Source of the DNA: Adineta ricciae
Taxonomy: Eukaryota; Rotifera; Eurotatoria; Adinetida; Adinetidae
NCBI GenBank assembly: GCA_905250025.1
Contig: CAJNOJ010000126.1
Span: 222,239 to 286,238, forward strand
Length of the DNA stretch: 64,000 bases
Direction: 5' to 3'
Program-made: the position numbers and the translations under genes
The notes under the pieces: model-generated
The model's database searches: none
The model's input: the letters and a program-made list of their open reading frames with translations, nothing else
Told to the model about the DNA's origin: nothing
Shown here: positions 33,022-45,640 of the stretch, piece by piece
How the letters are laid out: every line of letters starts with the position of its first letter
Position numbering within the stretch: position 1 is the first letter of the stretch

Positions 33022-35418
33022 ATGAGTCAAGCACCGAATCCATTTACTCAGGCAGCTAGTCAAGGGTATGGTAATTTTGCAGAGACAGTTGACGAAGATG
33101 ATGAGCAACATGCCAATGATGAAGAAGATGAACAGCAGCAAGGCGAAGAACCCGAAGGACCACAATCGCCTGAACCTGAAGAAAATGAAACAGATGAACC
33201 TAGTATGTTGTATTTTTCAGTTGTATTATCTAGCTGATTTGTTTTTCTATCTAGTCTTTACTCAAACGCAAGAACGTTCATATCCGACTGGTATGGATGA
33301 AGACGAAAATGTAGAACAGGAAGAAACATCCGAGCACGAAGAACAGCAAGAAGAAAATGATGATGAAGCAGGACCAAGTTCACCAGTGAATGACAATGAG
33401 GAACAAGAGGAAGACGAAGAAGAGCAGGATGACGACGACGAAGGTGCGAAGAAGAGCCAGTCACAATCACGTCGTCGTGTGCAAATTATGAACGATTCTG
33501 ATAACGAAGACGAACCAGAAACGCAATCGACTGATGTTGTTAGCAAAGAGAAAAATCGTAGTTTTCTCAAGCAATTCATGTAAATTGTTTTTATTTGTCA
33601 AGACCTTCATATCTATTCTATTAATCTTTTTTTTCAGCACGGACAACGAAGAATCACCTAAGAAACATAAACGGCGAAGTGATGAACATCGCCATCATCA
33701 TCATCATCATCATCATGAAAAGAAATCGAAACGTTTTCGAAAAACATCCGACGACGCAGAGGAAAACGAAGAAGTCGAAGAAAAAGAAAAAGAAACAACC
33801 AACGATGAAGCAACGTATGCGTTTACGACATAGTTCAGCGCAAAATTGACCGTATGTCATTTGAAATTTAGATCTGATGTTGACGATGTGATGGATGATA
33901 TCTTTGGCAAAGATGGCAATGAAAATGAGGTATGTATATATTGCATCATAACTTCTTCTTTCTCTGAATGGGACATTTTATATAGGAAGGTGATGGTGAT
34001 CGAGAAGAGGTTGCTGCTGAGCTACAAGATCTTCAAGATGATAAAGGGGATGAACAGAATGTGGACGAAGAAGACATGGATCAACAACAAACTTATGACG
34101 GTGAAGAAGAAGATGAGGATGGTGGTGATGAATCATCGTCCAAGGCCAACCAAGCGAAAGGGAAAAGGTGCGTCTGATCGATCGATAAAACTTCAGAAAA
34201 GATTACATATAGTTCTTTATTTAGTAATATCATCTACGACATTGATTTATACTTGGAGAAGAAAGCTGAGAGACGTCGTGGTAATCGCCGTCGCGATGGA
34301 AGGGGCGGTGATGTTATTGATCTCGCAGGCCCTGATGCCGATAAGCTTGTTTCGAAACTGATTGAACAAATGAAAATTGCAACCGAAGAAGATCGAATTT
34401 TCAATAAGAATCGACAACCAGCAACAGCGAAACTTCTACTATTGCCAATTATTGAGCAACATCTATGTCGAGCGGATTTGACTGAAATCTTTCTCGATAA
34501 TGGAGTTTTGACAGTGTTCAAGGTAACAGACGAGTTGAGATATACGCAGAAAACAGGCTTTCATTGAATACCTAGGATTGGCTCAGTCCGTTACCGGATA
34601 AAAGTTTACCCAATATGAAAATACGTGAATCTCTTATTAGAATTCTACAACAAGTAACTTTTCATTGATAAATTAGCATACACTTCACGATTTTCTTCGT
34701 TCTCAACTATAGTTTGGAGGAATTAATGTTGATGCATTGCGCGATAGTGGCATCGGTAAAGCCTTAATGTACCTATACAAACATCCACGAGAAACGAAAG
34801 AGAATAAAATCAAATTGATTAAAATCATTCGTAAATATCCATTTTCTTCTTGTCGAAATCAGTAGAAAACGCTCCTGATTGGTTCTAGATGATTGGGCAC
34901 GGCCAATATTCAATTTGGATACAGATTACAAACATCTGACTCGTGAAGAACGACAACAACGTGATGCTGATCAAGCGTCACTCAAACGGCAAACCTCTCA
35001 AACGGGAAAGCCGAAAAATCGTAGTGCAGATATGGACTTGCCTTTCGCGAGTAGCAAGTACGCTGTCGAAATGCAAATGCTAGACTAGTCCTTACTTTTA
35101 ACGAATTTTCTTTAGACGCCAAGGCAATGACGATGACTTAAACGAAGAAGATTGTCCACGTGCTCGTGTACCGCGACCATCCAATAAAGATTATGTTATT
35201 CGTCCCGTTTCAACAGTCGAATATTCCGACAAAAAGGCATTGATCTTGTGTTCGCTCTATTCGTTTGTATTCATCTTCCGTTTGTCTAGGGTGACGGCAA
35301 AAAGAAGACCATCTCCCGTTTAGATGAACTCAAACGACGTCAACAAGATCGAAAACGACTCTCCAAGCCCATGCCTATAGTCAAACTCAGTATTGAAGGA
35401 AATAAAATGCACTTATAG
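33022..35418 (+). CDS. IWS1: IWS1/Spn1 transcription elongation factor
   Basis: Eleven exons join in phase to give 611 residues: 33022-33202, 33255-33579, 33638-33814, 33872-33929, 33986-34167, 34225-34522, 34576-34653, 34713-34830, 34889-35057, 35116-35236 and 35290-35418. The N-terminal half is acidic and disordered with an eight-His run. The C-terminal half is the TFIIS-N/LW-like domain: [57 protein letters not shown] and [20 protein letters not shown]. It ends with [16 protein letters not shown] and LSIEGNKM, both IWS1 hallmarks. IWS1 works with SPT6 on elongating RNA polymerase II in chromatin transcription and mRNA processing. The start codon abuts a splice acceptor, as expected for trans-splicing. 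The last intron (35237-35289) appears to use a GC donor. Confidence 0.94.
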
Positions 35419-35611
35419 ACCAAAAAGGGACACACTAATACAAATTTTCTGTTTGTTTTCCTATATGTTCAAATCTGAAAGAGAAAAAAAATAACATTCA
35501 TGTCAATATGTAATTCTCTCGTTTTGTATTTATTTTTCGTTTCTTCTGCACTAAAGAAAATGTAATCTATTCGAATCTAGATCTTTCGTTCATTGCAAAA
35601 AAAGAAAAGAA

Positions 35612-36069
35612 ATGACGATTAACGGTGGTTTTGCACTCAATGGAAATCAATCATTCCAAAGTTTAACCGGTACGCCTCTTGAGATGTGTTCGAATTCGCC
35701 GTTAACCGGTTATTTTCGTAATGGTATTTATTCTCCGATGATTCCGTAAGCGAAAAAAGATATCTTTGCTTATTTTGAGGTTATTGTGCGACATGTCCCG
35801 ATGATTATGGTTTACATACCGTTTGTGCGCAAATGACACAAGAATTTCTTGATTTTACTCGCTCGAAAGGAAATGACTTATCGACACCTCATCCGCCTTC
35901 ATTTCCCGGCCTGAAAGAAGGTGACAAATGGTGTCTATGTGCATCCCGTTGGTTTGAAGCATTCCAAGTTGGAAAGGCTCCACAAATTTTTGCTCGTGCC
36001 ACAAATGTAGCAAATTTACAACAAGATCAAATCAATAGTTTACTTTCGAAAGCTATTGACATGGCCTAA
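35612..36069 (+). CDS. DUF2237 family protein
   Basis: Two exons (35612-35723, 35780-36069) join in phase through a 56 bp GT-AG intron to give 133 residues. The family pattern is clear: GTPLEMCSNSPLTGYFRNG, YCATCPDDYGLHTVCAQMT, EFLDFTRSKGNDLSTPHP, FPGLKEGDKWCLCASRWFEA and GKAPQIFARATN. Conserved Cys and His residues suggest a metal-binding or redox fold, but the function of DUF2237 is not known to me. As I recall, the family is mainly bacterial, with scattered algal and protist members, so an animal copy may be horizontally acquired. The intron shows it resides in a eukaryotic genome. It follows IWS1 on the same strand by 193 bp, with an acceptor-like tract (gaatctag) near 35580. Confidence 0.85.
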
Positions 36070-36487
36070 ATATAGGCGATTCTTATGCAGTTTTGTATTA
36101 TTCAAGCAGTAATAGTTGTTTTAATAAAACCAAGCGAAATTTGTGAATTTTAGAAACAAATTAGAAGTAACATATCTCAGACTGTAAGCACACAATACAA
36201 CAGGAATTTATTTTCGATATATATGACAGTTACAAAACAACATTGGACACAAATCATGTCCTATTTATGTAAGGTAAATGTTCTCTTGTGTCTCATATAA
36301 ATCTTAATGAAGAAAACTCGTTTAGATTCATTTTCATAGTGTTCATTGTGATTACTTGATTCAGTGTGTTTAGTAGCTGATCGATTATTTTAATAAAAGA
36401 TATTATCGAATTTGAATTCTTTTTCTTGGATTGACTTGTGATTCAATGGCGTTTACTTGTAAAGAATTTCTTCTACCTCTATGATCA
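36070..36487. other. Spacer
   Basis: AT-rich 3' UTR of the DUF2237 gene and spacer, including a likely polyadenylation region near 36120. No gene was seen. Confidence 0.45.
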
Positions 36488-37078
36488 AATTTAGAACAAT
36501 TATCGTTGTATCTCATCATCTGGGGTTATGATCGTTTTAACCCTTTTCTTGATGGAGATAATTTGAAAATAGATGTTATTTGTCACATACGAAAGTTAAA
36601 AAATTTTGCGTTTAATATTTATTCGATTACAGAATATCCTATTAATTTACCATCAAATCTAGACATTCAACGTAAATTTTATCAAATAGTTCCTCAGGTG
36701 ACTTATTCAAATCTGTTCAACACGTATTTCTTACAGGATTAGCTTTGGAAAACGAATCACTGCAAACCAATGAACGATTAAAAACTGAACATTTACCGAT
36801 TATTAAATATCCCTATCTTACTTAACTCACTCTCGTAGACACTCATCATGATTACATTGAACAATTTTTAGATGATACGATGACTTGTCTAGCAGATGAT
36901 ATTCGTCTCGCCATCGCTTACCAGTCTTTACAATCAGTAACATTCAACTTGAAAAGGAATACAACGCGAGTTAATTGTAGTAAAGTTAATAAATTATGTG
37001 TGGATAGTAGACTGGGAAGTTTTACGGATCTCAAGAATCATTTTCCTTATGCAAAAAGTACAATCGAGACGATTCTGT
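36488..37078 (+). pseudogene. Relic of a bdelloid F-box/LRR-like gene family
   Basis: Two blocks read like the C-terminal half of a family I know as abundant in bdelloid genomes (F-box-like start, leucine-rich body). Block one (36488-36695) has NLEQLSLYLIIWGYDRF, FLDGDNLKIDVICHIRKL and LPSNLDIQRKF, matching the usual FIDG, HLPKL and SNEDIQ motifs. Block two (about 36745-37078) has RLKTEHLPIIKYPYLT, DYIEQFLDDTMTCL and VNCSKVNKLCVD. The roughly 100 residues that normally lie between are missing. A TAA stop interrupts block two at LPIIKYPYLT, and the N-terminal F-box part is absent. It is therefore a truncated, internally deleted pseudogene. The family name is from memory. Confidence 0.6.
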
Positions 37079-37936
37079 GATTGATCAGCTTCAAATGAAA
37101 TATTTTTACCATACAAACTATTTTTTCATAAAAGACATTCCCAGCAAAAATTTTAGCTGCTGTATTACATGTTGCCGCGTTGGACAGAACTTTGGTTGAT
37201 TGCATGATATAGCTATGAAACAAATGTTAACTTGAATTTTTAATATTCTAATGAATTTTGCAAATGAAAAATAACATTTATCTTACAAATATTAAACAGA
37301 ACTCTGAATATATAGACCGGATCATCGGTCAAGACAATGACGTCGGTTTAAATCCAATTTTGATCATTTTAGAATATTTACATGACGCAAAATTCCATTT
37401 AGAAACATTTCTTATTGAAATCATAAGCAAACAAAATTGACAATATGAAATGAACCGATGTATATATTTGAATAAGTTAGAAAATATGAGCAGTTAGAAT
37501 GAAAAACAAAATAACAAAAACGGACAAAGCAAAACACGAAAGAAAGAAAGAGAGAGAAGGCAAGGGAAACAAACGGCACAAGAAGAAGTTGTTCGGGATT
37601 GGCTTTTTTGTAACGCGAGTTTAATGTACATCTTATCTAACTACACACATATACATCTCTATCTAGGAAATACATTTCAATGTATGTCATCATATCTCTA
37701 TGTACAATAACAATGCACAAAACTTACATACGTACGTACAGAAGAAGAAAAACACACTAAACACCAAAATATGTTCACTAAGTGGCATAGAGAAGAGCAC
37801 ACGGACAAATACATACTAAGAATGTATGTGGATAGACGAATAAATAAATAGAAAAAAAACACAGATACATTAACATATATATATAAATTGAAAGACAGAT
37901 GAAGAGAAACGAACTATCTCTCTTCTCGTTTAGCGA
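37079..37936. other. Spacer and 3' UTR of the Regnase-like gene
   Basis: AT-rich sequence. A short frame at 37258-37440 (60 codons, EIISKQN end) has no recognisable motif and may be more of the neighbouring relic. From about 37500 the purine-rich plus strand is the likely minus-strand 3' UTR. Confidence 0.35.
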
Positions 37937-40304
37937 TTAATTGTAGTGGAAAAAACTTTGCGCTGGATGTTGAAAGGTGGACATCATTGAATTATAAGTA
38001 TTCGGATCGAACGTAGGTGGTGGCTGTTGTTGTTGCTGAACGTTTTCGCTTTCCCAAAGATGACGTACAGCTTGAATCTTATCAGCTAAACCTTGCTGAC
38101 TATTTACAGACGAATGATCATATGAGCCATCTTGTACTTGCGGATGCGTCGTCATGGAATTCATGTTCGTTTGTTGCTGTTGTTGTTGTTGCTGTTGTAA
38201 CGAAAGCATTGAAAGAAATCGAAGAACATTCTAAAAAAAACACGATCGGATTCAGCAGTTTGTTTATGTCTGATCTAATGTCGAATGTTTAGTCTCCTTG
38301 CTCAACGCAAATTTCAGATTGTGTTTCGGCGGACGAACGGAAAAACGAAACGACGATCGTGTTTTTCTATTATTGTTTAATTAAGAACTGTAATTTATAT
38401 TTTCATTAATCGATGATGATATTTAAAACATTTTCCTGTTCGATATCATCAACGATCGAGAACATTCCTTGTTTACATATGTTGCAATTGTGATCGAGGT
38501 CTCGATTTGATCAGACATCCTTCACACAAGAATATCATATTAGACCAAATCGAAAATTAAATGAAACATATTTATCAATGGATATCATCGAAATTAATCA
38601 GACCTGCGCGCATACAGAGACGTTTCCTTCAGACATCTTACGTAGCAATCGACGAAAAACGAGAAAACACATACACGTTCTTACCTGTTCGAACTGTTGC
38701 GGCTGTTGCATAGGAAACATCTGTTGTCGAGCCCAATTGTGCTGTTGTTGATGCATAAACATGGCTGCCGCCATTTCATTCATTTGTTGCTGTTGAGGCA
38801 CGGAAAACGTTCGATTCATGAATGGATGTTGCGGAGTTGCCGCACCGAACCAACTTTGATGTGCTGGTCTGGGCTGTTGATTTGATGGAATGCGTTGATC
38901 AACAAATGCGAAATCCGTTGACACAGGTGTCGATGTCAAACCATATTCATAAGCGAGTCGAGCATCATCCACTAAACTCTGCTCCATCATTTGAGATGAA
39001 TACATATGTAAATGATCAGGTCCGGATTTTGTATGATTGAATCCTACGAAAGAAAATTTCAATTTGATAACTGATTTAGTAACTGTTTTACTAACCATTG
39101 TTGACCATCATTGATGGTGTTGACAGCTGATGTTGAATTTTCGATTTCTCTAATCGGGCTTTCATTTGTAAAGTTTCCGTGATTGATAAAGGATTTTGAT
39201 GTCGCCGTTCGATGTGATAGTATTTACATTTCAAACCATAGGTACATTTCTTCCCATAGGGACAGAGTGGATAGTGTGTCTCACAATCATTGCCATCTTC
39301 ATCATTAACAATTGTTACTAATAATGGTTGGAAACTAAATAAGAAGACCGAATGAATGACGCTTCATGAAGATTCAAAACTTGTCGTCATACTTATCGTT
39401 TTGAAATCGATAGCGAATGACTTTTTCTTCGAGAATTTGCTTATAGATCGTAAAGTCCAGGATAACATCTTTGAGTGAGACATTCGTGATCAAATGTCCT
39501 TTGGTTTTCTGAGAGAATTTCAGCATTTCACTAATATGCGTATATGAATTAGACTTATGAGTTTGCTTGGACATTCGATTAGTATAAACAAGAAGGTTTT
39601 TTCGTTCGAGATCACGTAAAGATTTCGATTCGGAAAAGCTTTGATCATGTCGATGATTTTTCAATGAATACGGCAAGACAACAAACACTTTCTTATGTCC
39701 ATGAGAATGTAAATATTTCAAACATATTTCAATTGCACGCCATGAAAATGTATTGTTCCCATAGCTAAAACACAAAACATAGTCTCAATATGTAGTTCGA
39801 GCACAAGTTTTACCTAAATGCAAGATCAGCACCATCAATAATATAAACATCGTGCGGAATAGGTGTATCTGAACAATCTGTGTCCGTTGTAGGTGGAGAA
39901 GATGTTTTATTTGACGACGATGATGATGATGATATCGGCGGTAAATTGGGTGGTGGTGACGACGACGACGAGCCATTGGAACTACTGTTGACTTCAGCTG
40001 TGCGTACGATCGTTTCGATGAATTTCGACATATCATCACCATCGTTTTGTTGTTGGATGACACTTTTGATTAGTTCATAGTCGTAACCCATTGAGAGACC
40101 TTTATTGATTTTTAAAGCTAATGCTGGGTCATCATCACTACCACAACCGGAGTCATTTTCATGCTGATTTTGTACAGTTTTCAAGGATGACGATGCTGGC
40201 GGCGATGATGAGCACGAACTGAGCGATGATTCATTGTGAAGATCGAGAAACGGTGACAGTTGATCGTTCGGATCGAAACTCGTGTTGTTGTTGGTCGTTG
40301 ACAT
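37937..40304 (-). CDS. Regnase/ZC3H12-like CCCH zinc-finger protein with eroded PIN nuclease site
   Basis: Five exons (40304-39814, 39764-39393, 39334-39096, 39043-38685, 38230-37937) join in phase to give 584 residues. Parts in order: Ser-rich N-terminus, a UBA-like helix (KGLSMGYDYELIKSVI), a NYN/PIN domain at about 150-290 (VYIIDGADLAF, SWRAIEICLKYLHSHGHKKV, LRDLERKNLLVYT, ILEEKVIRYRFQND), then a CCCH finger with C312, C318, C324 and H328 (CPYGKKCTYGLKCKYYH). A Gln-rich tail completes it. Regnases cleave stem-loops in mRNA 3' UTRs. Here only the first acidic residue (IDGAD) remains. The YDD, SDG and SND acidic motifs of vertebrate Regnase read SYTHI, TKG and TNV, so catalysis is unlikely. 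The fourth intron is about 454 bp, long for this genome. Confidence 0.88.
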
Positions 40305-42362
40305 TGTTTACAAGAAAGAAACTAGTAGAAGAAAACACAAAATTTTAGCAAAGGACAATGTGCGCCTGGAGAAAATGAAAAAGTGCTCGGTAAAATATAT
40401 TTTGTCGTATTGATTAAGACGTTATATAATAGTTGCAGTTTATATAGATTCTTCATTTCAATAAAGTATTCTTATCATTTCTCTCATCTGTGTCACTGCT
40501 AAATTAGCACTAAAAATAAACATCATGTGTAAAAGAAAAAATAATAATTTCTACGCATGAATAGAAGACCGGTTCGTTCGTTTCGTATAAACATTCAGCG
40601 AAAAAAGAACGCAATAGGAAGAGAGAGAGAGAAACGGAGAGAAAATAATATTGATTATTTCTTTCTGATCAATTGCCTTGATTGAACACGGCGAGCGAAT
40701 GGGGCAGCCGGTCGTTTTATACATGTACGCTAGTTACTTACTCATCTACAGATGGCCCTTTTTCGCTAACGCTGTTGTAAAGGGTAATCAGCTGTTTGTC
40801 GTTCTTTTTCTTTCTTTTTTTCTCTCCTAACCCACATATGATCTTCCATATGATTTGATCTTCTAGTCGTGTACAAGTGGCATAGAGGGCTCAAAATCGC
40901 GAATGAAAATAAATAGCATAAACGATGAGCGAGAATCTAACAATGGAAAACTTTAACGAAAAAAGAAAACAAACAAATAAAAAGAAAATTCTCATTTTTC
41001 TATGATTTACATCTATGCAAGCCGGAATAGCTTGTATTTCATGGAATAATTTGCATTGTTTTGCTTATCTAATCACGAATCGATACAAAATATATTCCCC
41101 CTAATTCTCAAATAAATTTTACACAAAAAGAAGATGTCTTTCAATGAAAAATACGAGCGAAATAACAACAGGACAAATGATATGAAGTGCGAATAAGCCA
41201 TACATATATTTTTTGTTTGTCGTCCACAATTTATAGAAAGACGACAACGCCTACCATCCCCATTTGTGCGTAGTCGACAGAGGACACTTTTCATCCGTTC
41301 AAACAGATTTATTTGCAAATCAATCAGATGTTTTCTTCGAATATTCACTGAAATTTTCATCGACGCTTTTTTTTCTCCTATGTGTGACTATCAGAGACAG
41401 AGTACGTTCGTAGCCGGAATCAAACGTTGAGTTGATGAGCACGACGTCCGAAAAAATGCTCCCACATTTTCCATAGTCAATTTTGAACGATTTATTTTTT
41501 CGAAATAAAAAAACAAAATTTCTAACCTTAGAGAAGTCAGTTCCAAGTCAAGTTTTGCTCCGAAACAATTAACGGCGGCCGCTGAAGGTAACAAGTAATG
41601 ACTTTTTTTTTCATTTTATACTGGTTAATTATGATGTTCTGTAATGTTAAGAAATTGGGTAGAATGCAACAAGGAGAACGAAAAACAGAAACGGAAGAAA
41701 AACAAAACATACACACATTCGATCATGCTTCTAATTTGTGAGAATAATTAAAGGGTGTGAGTAGTTCAGAGTTCGCCTACGTGCTAAGAAAGCTACCTGA
41801 CTTGATTATACTCGAATTAATTCTCTCTGTGGACAACTTACCAGCTCGTGCTCAACGTTGAGAAAGTTTGCCAAGTGCGAATAACTATAACGGCCTACAA
41901 ATGTGAATAGAAAGCATGAAACCAAAGATAACTGTACATGTACGAATAATGATGTCTAGTGATAGGAAATGGTGTGATTTTCATGAGTGGAATTCTCAGA
42001 TACCGGTGCAGTTGCGATCTATACAAGTCTGAAGCAGATGGTTTGATTGATGGCGCCCTCTATCACGTACCATGATGAATAAATATCAAAAGTAAAGTTG
42101 GAATTGATATATCTTTCCATGAAAATCGTTATTTTGTTTTTCTAATTAATTGCAATGAAAATTTAACTTGCAAGTTTCTTCAATAGAGTGGATTTACTGA
42201 ATTTCTAAATTCCATTAAAAACCCATCGTATAGTCCGTGTTTATTTGGATCGATTTCCACAAATTCATTTTAGTTTTTATATTCCATTAGAAAATTTTGC
42301 TCATGTCACGTCTATTTTAGATCGAACATCAAGAATAGTTAAGTCTCATATAAAACATCCGC
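40305..42362. other. Divergent intergenic region, Regnase-like to RPL3
   Basis: These 2 kb separate two divergent starts. I see T/A tracts and purine runs but no gene or RNA. A pyrimidine-rich acceptor (tctattttag) near 42320 precedes the RPL3 start. Confidence 0.4.
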
Positions 42363-43744
42363 ATGAGTCATCGAAAATTCGAACACCCCCGTCATGGTAA
42401 TCTTGGATTCTTACCGAAAAAGCGAGCACGTCGTCATCGTGGCAAAGTGAAATCATTTCCAAAAGATGATCCCAAAAAACCAGTTCATCTTACCGCTTTC
42501 ATTGGCTATAAAGCGGGTATGACGCACATTGTCCGTGAAGTCGATCGTCCAGCTTCAAGTAAGCAATGTTTTTCTTTTCACAAGTCAATCTAATTCATCT
42601 CCGTTGTTTTCTGTGAACTAATTTAGAATTGAACAAAAAAGAAACTGTCGAAGCTGTAACCATCATCGAAACACCTCCCATGGTCATCGTTGGTGTCGTT
42701 GGTTACATCGTTACACCACGTGGTCTTCGTGCATACAAAACCATCTATGCTCAACACTTGAACGAAGAATGTCGTCGACGATTCTACAAGAACTGGTATT
42801 CGTCGAAACGAAAAGCTTTCTCGAAATATTCACAAAAATGGAATGATGATGCCGGAAAGAAAGCACTTGACAATGACTTCAAGCAAATGGCAAAATACTG
42901 TAAAGTTATCCGTGTGTTAGCTCATACACAAATGAAACTGTTACGTAAACGACAAAAGAAAGCTCACATCATGGAGATTCAATTGAACGGTGGTACCGTC
43001 GAACAAAAGATTGCTTTTGCTCGCGAACATTTAGAAAAACAAGTGCCCGTCACCCAAGTGTTCTCCAAAGACGAAATGATTGATACCATCTCTGTCACCA
43101 AAGGTCGCGGCTTCAAAGGTGTCACATCACGTTGGCATACAAGAAAATTACCACGTAAAACACACAAAGGTTTACGTAAAGTCGCTTGTATTGGTGCTTG
43201 GCATCCAGCCCATGTTTCACGAGCTGTTGCACGTGCTGGTCAAAAGGGTTACCATCACCGAACAGAAATCAACAAGAAGATCTACCGTATCGGCGATGCT
43301 GTTCAAGTCAAAGATGGTAAAACAGTGAAAAATACCGGCTCAACTGACCATGATCCAACTGAAAAAACCATCAATCCAATGGTATTGCAATCCTTTCCTT
43401 GCAATCTATATTGATTCTATTGATCTTTATTATATTTCTAGGGTGGTTTCCCACATTACGGTGAAGTTAAACAAGATTTCATCATGATCAAAGGCTGTTG
43501 CATTGGTCCAAAGAAACGTCCAATTACTTTACGTAAATCATTGATTCTCAATCCGAAACGTTCACACCGGGAACAAATCGATTTACGTTTTATCGATACA
43601 TCGTCCAAATTCGGACACGGTCGATTTCAAACTCACGAAGAAAAGCGCAACTTCATGGGTCCACTCAAGAAACATCGTCTCCAAGAAGAACAACAGACAG
43701 CCCAACCATCATCAACAACAACAGCACCAACACAATCCGCTTAA
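42363..43744 (+). CDS. RPL3: Ribosomal protein L3 (uL3)
   Basis: Three exons (42363-42558, 42627-43381, 43442-43744) give 417 residues, against about 400 in other animals. It begins [20 protein letters not shown] and carries [82 protein letters not shown] and [10 protein letters not shown], all uL3 signatures. uL3 contacts the peptidyl-transferase centre of the 60S subunit, with its tryptophan finger in the internal loop. The C-terminus is a Gln/Thr/Ser-rich extension (about 25 residues) beyond the usual end. Codon choice is strongly biased, as expected for a highly expressed gene. AATAAA signals lie at 43827 and 43917. Confidence 0.97.
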
Positions 43745-43826
43745 AGTTGTCATTGTTGTTTTTCTTTTTCGTTTATGCTGCTGTTAATCAAACTTTTGTT
43801 TTGCACATGAATCAGACGAAACAGAA

Positions 43827-43832
43827 AATAAA
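43827..43832 (+). terminator. Polyadenylation signal of RPL3
   Basis: AATAAA lies 83 bp after the RPL3 stop codon; a second copy is at 43917. Confidence 0.5.
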
Positions 43833-44240
43833 ATTCGAACGGCAGTTAAATCACAAGAACCATGCCGATTTCACAATAATATCGTGTCTTCGACCTACAT
43901 GCTCGATCTTTGAACAATAAATTATTTATAGAATAAATATCAACCTTTCAAATACTCTACTTATTGTCCTCTCAAAAACAGTGAAAGATGTGTTACATGT
44001 GAGATAATAGGTTCTCGCTTATCAACTAGGCTAGAAGAACGATGCGCATATCTGTAGAAGAGAGCAACGATATTGGCAAATCCAATTTTGTTTTGTAACT
44101 TTCTTTATACTAAAAGCTTCCAACGACGAATCCGTTACTGTTCATGCACAATAGGGTGATCTTGTAGGATATTAAACTAGTTTGGCGCGTGTATTTTACA
44201 GCATTTCATTTGCTCGCCCGCCAGTTGATACACTGAGGTA

Positions 44241-45640
44241 ATGCAAAATAGAAATATCACGCCTACTTTTGAAAAATACAACCATACCTATTTAGATGGC
44301 AACCACCAGTACCTGTGCCTGAATGATTTCATAAAGCAATCAATGCTACACAATCGCCTCAGACCTGTCCGAAGATTGTCTAACACGTCATCACCGGCAA
44401 ATTCTCTGCCGACCATGTTTTTTATTCATAATGGTGGCTTTCCGTATGGTTATGCTACTGAGCCAATTTACGAAGCCGAGCGTCTTGTTAATACCACTAA
44501 TATAATCGTGACACTGATTCAATATTGATTAGATAAATATGAAGTTTCTCTTCGCAATCTATATCAAAGTATGTTGAAACCAGATGTGTCGGTGTTTTTG
44601 GCTACTGAAAACGGTCTCAATGATATCAAAGACAATTACAGAATTCTCGCGCAACGTTTAGTCACTGCTTGGGTCAAAGGGAATATTAATGCGCTCGGCA
44701 GTGATCCAAATTAAGTTTGAATTGGCGAATGCTTGAGCCGCTTTACTTCTGACTATTTCATTAGTTAGATAGTGCTATTTGGCCAAAGTGCTGGCGATCA
44801 GTATATATCTATGGGAAAATTGCTTCTTTGATAAAATCTAGAGCTTATTTGGAATATCGTCGCACTAGGTGTTATTGCAGACAATAGCATCTTTACGATC
44901 TCGCTTGATGAATGATATTATCGCTGCTCAAAAGGCTGTCGACGACAAGTTAACTCTACTCAATCTCTTGTTCTTTTTTGAACCTATGGCTGTTGGTCGT
45001 TGGCAATATCATTGTTCATGATCAACTATTGGATAGTGCAAAAAATATGTCATTTCCATTGAAATCGTTGTTGATTGGTACAACGAGAGAAGAATGTCGT
45101 GATTTCATCTTTGGAAATTATAGTAAAACAGTATCACCTAGTGAATACGTTGCGTTGGTCATTGCTCTCTTCGGAGAAAAGGTGTTCAAAGTGCTTCATC
45201 ACTGTCCGTCAGATCTTTCCGACAAGAAACGAGCTCTCATATCGCGTGCTGGCACACACTGGATATTTGCCTGTTCGGCTCGAGTCTTTGCTTGAAAAGT
45301 TGCGTCTCGTTACTACGTATATGGCTATCCATTCGATAGAGAACATTCTCTCGCATGTTCAACTCACGCGAGTCATGACGATGAATTTCCTTCTGTATTT
45401 GAATCCTATTGGAATAGTTTCGGCGATGCTGGTCTGCACGTGTCTCAAAATGTGGCCACTTATTCGACTCAAGAATCCAACGAGCCATTCCGAGTACCAA
45501 CACCATGGGCAAGAATCACTAATAAAAACGAGAGATATATATTCATTCAACATCTATTTCAGATGGAAGAAAACTATTCGAAGGATGATTGTAATTTTTG
45601 GGATCACATTGGTTATAAATATCTTTCTCGTTGAATACAA
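44241..45640 (+). pseudogene. Carboxylesterase type B pseudogene
   Basis: Family blocks appear in the right order but in different frames with stops between. SEDCLT lies near 44370. The oxyanion block is FIHNGGFPYGYATEPIYEAE near 44418 (normally HGGGF). LATENGLNDIKDNYRILAQR lies near 44600, and the nucleophile elbow LFGQSAGDQYISM near 44770. LIGTTREECRDF lies near 45070. The His region is HDDEFPSVFESYWNSFGD near 45380, and the end is CNFWDHIGYKYL near 45590. At least four frame breaks or stops separate these blocks, so no full-length esterase can be made. The intact gene would hydrolyse carboxylic esters in secretory or membrane compartments. The GQSAG serine is retained in the relic, so decay may be fairly recent. 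Confidence 0.8.
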
